From: Symbiodinium natans
Lineage: Eukaryota > Sar > Dinophyceae > Suessiales > Symbiodiniaceae
Direction: 5' to 3'
Length of the DNA: 62,000 nucleotides
Assembly (NCBI GenBank): GCA_905221605.1
Contig: CAJNDS010002395.1
Span: forward strand, 35,001-97,000
The notes beneath the pieces were generated by a model, which was not told the DNA's origin, ran no database searches, and saw only the letters and a program-made list of their open reading frames with translations. A program made the translations under genes and the position numbers. Positions within the stretch are counted from its first letter, which is position 1, and every line of letters starts with the position of its first letter. Positions 57,495 through 62,000 of this stretch are shown piece after piece.

Positions 57495-57665
57495 CTACTT
57501 GTGAAAGTGCTTTTGAATGTGTTGACACGCGCAGGATGCATCGCCCACGAGAGGCCGGGGGAGTCTGCCACGGGACGGACGATGTTTTCTCAAGCTGTTG
57601 CAAAAGTTGTACCAAGCGACCGGCGCAGCAACCGCGCTTAAGAAATCCCACGAAGAACGTGCCAT
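57495..57665 (-). CDS. Leader-like short ORF upstream of PCP-6 (56 codons, unproven)
   Basis: Starts MARSSWDFLSAVAAPVAWYN. The nucleotide sequence is close to that of the ORF upstream of PCP-2 over about 75 bp (57591-57665 compared with 13796-13870), then diverges. The hydrophobic run is interrupted by Asp and Pro, which makes a working signal peptide less likely here. It ends with TAG. Confidence 0.25.
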   Translation of the reverse strand: MARSSWDFLSAVAAPVAWYNFCNSLRKHRPSRGRLPRPLVGDASCACQHIQKHFHK

Positions 57666-59271
57666 GATTCACAAAAGGAAGTAATTACAGGGTACCTCGG
57701 CGCTTGCAACAGCGAATGCCGCCTAAAGAATCAGCACGCAAACAGTTCCCCAACTTGCAAAAGAGCTCCAACAGACATGCATCGGACCTGGCTAAAACAT
57801 ATTCACCAAGCCAGGCCCCTAAACTCGCATGGCGCGCCATCCGCGGCCGAAGTGGTCCCGGATGCACGCGCTGTGGCCTCGCGAGAGGCTCAAGCGGCGC
57901 GCTGCAGCGGAGGTTCAGGGCATTTACTCTCCAAAGGTTTGGGGCTTCGAGGGCGTTAATTGGGGTCCTTGGGCCGCTGCCAAGCGGCAAGGAGAAGCCT
58001 GGAGAGCCAGCAAAGCCCAAGCCCAAGCTCCCACAAGTTCCCACAAGCTCCCACAAGTTCCCGCATCCATGCAACTCCTGAAAGGCCGAGCTGGCTCTTA
58101 AGGAGCGCAGCGTAAGCTGCCGCAACAAGGAAACCGTGCTAGCAAGTAACAGTACATTGCCTTGTTGTATGGTAGCTTTTGTGAAGTGCTCGAGCAGCAA
58201 GTCAGTTGAGTCCAAAGTCCCAAGTCATCTCCGCTCCTCAACTCCGTGTCGTAAGCCGAGACTGCGACTAACCTTTCATGAACGTTCATGGTGCAATGAC
58301 GAACTGAACATGACCCCTATGGGCCTTGCTGCGTGCAAACGCCGAGCCGCACCGTCAAGTCCTGTGAGGCACCGGCATGATCTATACGGTGTAGGGCCCT
58401 GAACGAAACTGACCACCAAGCCGCCAACTCTGATAAGTCTGCTCTGACGTTTATGCCCCGAAGAAGCTACAAGCTCTCTTCCGCCTGGGCCATGAAGAGG
58501 ACTGGGATCAACACGATCTGCCGCGGAACGCAGGGGGCTTAGTGCGGCTTGAGTTTTTTGAGGCCAGGGTTGAACGGATCATCTTCGAGTCCTTTTGCCT
58601 CGCTGACCTTTGTTGGATGTGACGGCTGCCTATTTTGCAGCACTGGCGAATCTAAGCCTGCAGAACTCCAGAGCCCCCTTGGCGCCCTTGAAACCCTCAG
58701 AGTGGAGCAGCCCCGTCGCCTGCAGCGGCAAGAGGGCATAGCCCCACCTCACGGGGTTTGGGGGATTCGGTGAACGCTTTCCAGGTCGGGGAGAAATAAA
58801 TGCGCGCTTGTGAGCCTGAAGAGCCCCCAAAGCCCCTACGTAGGTGCCTTTTGATTTTGAGGCCCCAAAGCGAAGAGGTGCCATGACATTGTGGCAACCT
58901 TTGATCCAGGTGCTGGCATTCGACTGATGAAAAGACCCCGAAGGCTGCGCCTGGAGCCGGACTGGCCCGCCACCAGGAGGCAGCCGGCATCAGTATCGGC
59001 CAGACACACCAGGAGTCCTTGTTAAGGGCTTCAAGCGTTATAAGGCTTAAGGTTAGGGTTTTGGGAGTTGCGAGCCTTAAGGGACCCCCCCGCCCCCCAC
59101 CCCCCAATCAGTCCTGGTCCTAGAATAGAGAACGACCAGACGAATCCCGAGCCTGGCAGCATGCGCGTCTGGCTTGCTTAGTGCTGCCTTTCTGGCAGTG
59201 GCGTTGACTGGAAAGCTCACCAGCATGTGCGGAGGGCAGAAGGACTTTGCGAAGTGCAACTCAACTCAACT

Positions 59272-59286
59272 CCCCCCCCCCCCCCC
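59272..59286. repeat. Poly-C tract, 15 C
   Basis: Uninterrupted C run on the plus strand. Confidence 0.95.
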
Positions 59287-61397
59287 GGCCTCGGCATGTC
59301 TTAGTACCTCGACTCCCTGTTCCTACAGTCCTGTACTCCGACAAGCCAGATCAACCGCGAGATTTCGGAAGTCGGAGCAGCGCGCCTTCCCACTTCTCCA
59401 CGCCTTTGTGGGTCAGCGGCTTGCGAGATTCGTCCAATCGCTGGGCCTCGCAAAGCTCACGTACAAAGGTTGTTGAGTTCTCGGGTCGAGCGCAGAGCCA
59501 GACTACCAGCCCGTTTGCCTCTTATAGCCATCCTTGCAGCAGCGCTAAGACAAATACTCCCACGCCCCCAATGATGAAGAATCCCCGCGACAAAAATGCA
59601 TGCGCGCTCGTGTTCTCACTCCTGCAAGCAGTCACTCTCCCCTCACACACTCACTCTTTCGCTCTTTGTTGATAGGTGTGACAACTGTCGGGATATAATA
59701 CTTGCTACGACTCTAGGGTAATCGACTTAATCTTTAGCTCTGGAGCTGCAGTTTTGTTTGTCAGTCCGGCCTCGGCATACGAAGCGCTCTCGGATGGAGT
59801 CATGAACCTGCAGTCCGTCTCATCAGGGCCAGGTGGGGGACCGAGCCAGCAAGTAGCAAGTGGGGCACTGCTACTTTGTAGGTCCATGTAGCTGAATAAA
59901 ACTGCAGCAAGCTGCTCTGTGATCTTCCGTACCTGCCGTGCTTGGTGGAAGCATCTCTCAAATTTTTAATTAAGACCCCAGATCCTCCAATCCTGCAGCT
60001 CAGTCGGCCTCTGCCCGCCCGCGGCATGGTCGGCCCTTTCGCCAGCCCGGGCGGGATGAGGCTTTGAGCAGAAAAGTCAGCAGTTGCAGCATGTTCCCAT
60101 GACCGCTGAAACCTCAACCTTTGCACCATCTGGGCAGATTTGTTTCACGTGTTGGCACCCGCACAGCATCAGCCCAAAGCTAGGACCTCAAAGTATGGGG
60201 CTCAATGGGCTAGCTGACTGGAGGTTGAGCCATTTGACGATGGTACAATCTTCCATGCTTTTTCAGACGCCATGATTCATGCTGCAATGTTGCTGTTGTG
60301 CTACTGCCAGTGCTGCTGCTGCTTCTGGTGCCGCCGCCGTTGCCGATAAGGACCACGTTATGTCACTCTTCTCACCATGTCAAACTTGCTTCACATAGAC
60401 GCAAAGCCCGAGTACTATAGGTCATATTCCTAGAAACATTCTCTTAAGCCAAAGAAGGGAGAATATGATTTATCCCAGGGGCCTGCCTAGATACAATGCT
60501 GCTTAGAATTGGGAAAGCCCGAGACTCGCATCTCCTGACAGAGCACGGCGCACCTGGCCATCTCTTCCCCTCCACATCTCTCGAAGTTCCCGCACAAACC
60601 TTCAAGGTGTTGTTTTGCTCGGACTTTCCGACAGCAAAGCTGGTCCTAGCAGAGCAGCGTGGCGCTTTCAGCGCCGCCGCAGATTCGGAAAGAACTCTGC
60701 CCCATTCAGGGCGGAGGCAGCGATGAGGCGTTGAGTTAAGATCTAGGAACCGACTGTTACGGCCTGATGCCAAGCAAGAATGGGCAACCCGAGTTCTAAG
60801 CCCTTTGCTTGCTACACGGCTTGACACGGCTTGATCGCTTCTCCGAGCCGAAGGGGATGCTTCCCGCGGAGCGGCGGAGCGCGTGCTGAGAAGAAGCCAT
60901 GCCGTGACCCAAACTAGGGGCTTGCAGAGTTTATGGTTTCAGCCCACCAGACACGCTCCGCTGATCGCCAAGCGTGGATTGTGTGTGAGCTGCTGGAGCA
61001 GTCCCTTATCAGGGCTTTCGGGTTTGCGCCTTCGGCTTCAGGGTCTTCGATCCGCCGGCTTTAGGGTGTTGAGTGGGGGGGGGGAGATTCTGGGAAGGAT
61101 GGCCAACGCGTTGAAGCGAAAGCAAGCAAGGGTTACCCTCCCAAAAGCCTGCAGCTGAGCCACCCAGGTGCTCAGGGCTTCGGAACTTCTGAGTTTACGG
61201 ATTCTTTGGGCGTTGAGGGCGCAAGCTTTCATGGACCCGTAAGAGACCGCCAACGTACCAGCAGAGGGCTCCAAGGAGGTAGTGCCCATGAGTCTGTCTT
61301 CCGTGCCGAGTTCTTAGCTGGTTCTCACCCCTTCTCAAGCCCCTTGTGCAAAGGTAGACCTCTTCCTGAAATTGAGCCCCGCACTTCGGGCGGGCTG

Positions 61398-61411
61398 CCC
61401 CCCCCCCCCCC
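61398..61411. repeat. Poly-C tract, 14 C
   Basis: Uninterrupted C run on the plus strand. Confidence 0.9.
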
Positions 61412-61589
61412 GGAAAACCCAAACGAGGGACAAACAGCCTTCGGATGTAGCATCGTGCGAATCCCTTCAGCACTCCACAGCCCGGATTAGTCACCGAGTG
61501 CTTAAGGCCTCTTTTATTCGAGGATCAAGGATGAGATCTGCCGCCCTTCGAAGTCTGCCTTGAGGAGGTTTTGGGGGCTGGGAGCCTCG

Positions 61590-61606
61590 CCCTAAACCCT
61601 AAACCC
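61590..61606 (-). repeat. Telomere-like CCCTAAA patch
   Basis: CCCTAAACCCTAAACCC; a TTTAGGG-oriented degenerate patch follows at about 61815-61845. Confidence 0.75.
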
Positions 61607-62000
61607 CCCTCAAAAACCCTGGATTCTGTAGAGTTTTTTGAAGGAGGTACCTGGTCGCTGGCATCGGAAGGCAGAGGAAGGCCACGAGCCGCACCGCGGG
61701 GGCGCGAGAAACGGCCGTTTCAGACCACGGAGGCTTCGGTGTTTTCGGGCTGTTAAGGGGAATTTGAGGTCTGCCAGGGTTTACATAGGGCTTAGCTTTA
61801 GGGGGGGGTTTGGGAGGGCTTAGGGTTTACTAGGGTTTAGGTTGGGCATCAGGATTGGCCCTTGAGGGTGCCGGTTGTATTGTGGCATTTCTGTGCGGAA
61901 GAGTTCCTTGTGTAGCCATGGCTAGGCCGTGCACACATAATACATCATACAATATGTGGGCAAGTAGTTCGGGCCACCTCATACCGCTGGCACTGACACA

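Larger units (their letters stand above)
57670..62000. other. No gene recognised
   Basis: Region upstream of the array. It holds poly-C tracts, a GCTGCTGCT/GCCGCCGCC-rich segment near 60290-60345, and telomere-like patches close to the right edge. The promoter of the array could lie in the first part, but no motif is recognisable. Confidence 0.55.

Overview
The window looks like nuclear DNA of a photosynthetic, peridinin-containing dinoflagellate, most likely Symbiodiniaceae or a close relative. The only genes I can name are six copies of the peridinin-chlorophyll a-binding protein (PCP), a water-soluble light-harvesting antenna found only in peridinin dinoflagellates. The rest fits a dinoflagellate genome: sparse genes, copies arrayed head-to-tail on one strand, a non-canonical splice donor, a spliced-leader-like element upstream of each copy, scattered TTTAGGG-type telomere-like DNA, and long poly-C and CT/GA tracts.

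Layout. 1-7.2 kb: no gene; a 4x75-bp tandem repeat, a GTG/GAT minisatellite, telomere-like patches and a poly-C-rich block. 7.2-13.9 kb: PCP-1 (7397-8766) and PCP-2 (12229-13630), both minus strand, 3.5 kb apart. 13.9-49.9 kb: about 36 kb with no gene I can support; it holds microsatellites, poly-C tracts, a 26-bp minisatellite and a 283-bp terminal-inverted-repeat element. 49.9-57.7 kb: PCP-3 to PCP-6, four minus-strand genes in nearly identical units of about 1.95 kb; PCP-6 is transcriptionally first. 57.7-62 kb: no gene recognised.

Gene structure. All six PCP copies share one three-exon model: exon 1 of 608 nt, exon 2 of 106 nt, exon 3 of 393 nt, giving a 368-residue precursor and a 313-residue mature protein. 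The leader is built for plastid and thylakoid-lumen delivery: hydrophobic signal, an FVPG motif, a twin arginine and an AFA cleavage site. The mature protein is a tandem duplication of one domain. With intron 1 read as GA-AG, the two chlorophyll-ligand histidines fall exactly at mature positions 66 and 229, the numbering known from Amphidinium carterae PCP. A GT-AG reading fails in two copies and shifts the second histidine by one.

Less expected features: a short ORF beginning MARSSW lies on the PCP strand upstream of five of the six genes; an element resembling a relict spliced leader precedes all six start codons even though the genes contain introns; and a palindrome (ACTGTACAGT) lies downstream of every stop codon, damaged only in PCP-2. 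I found no convincing bacterial, viral, CRISPR, rRNA or tRNA feature.
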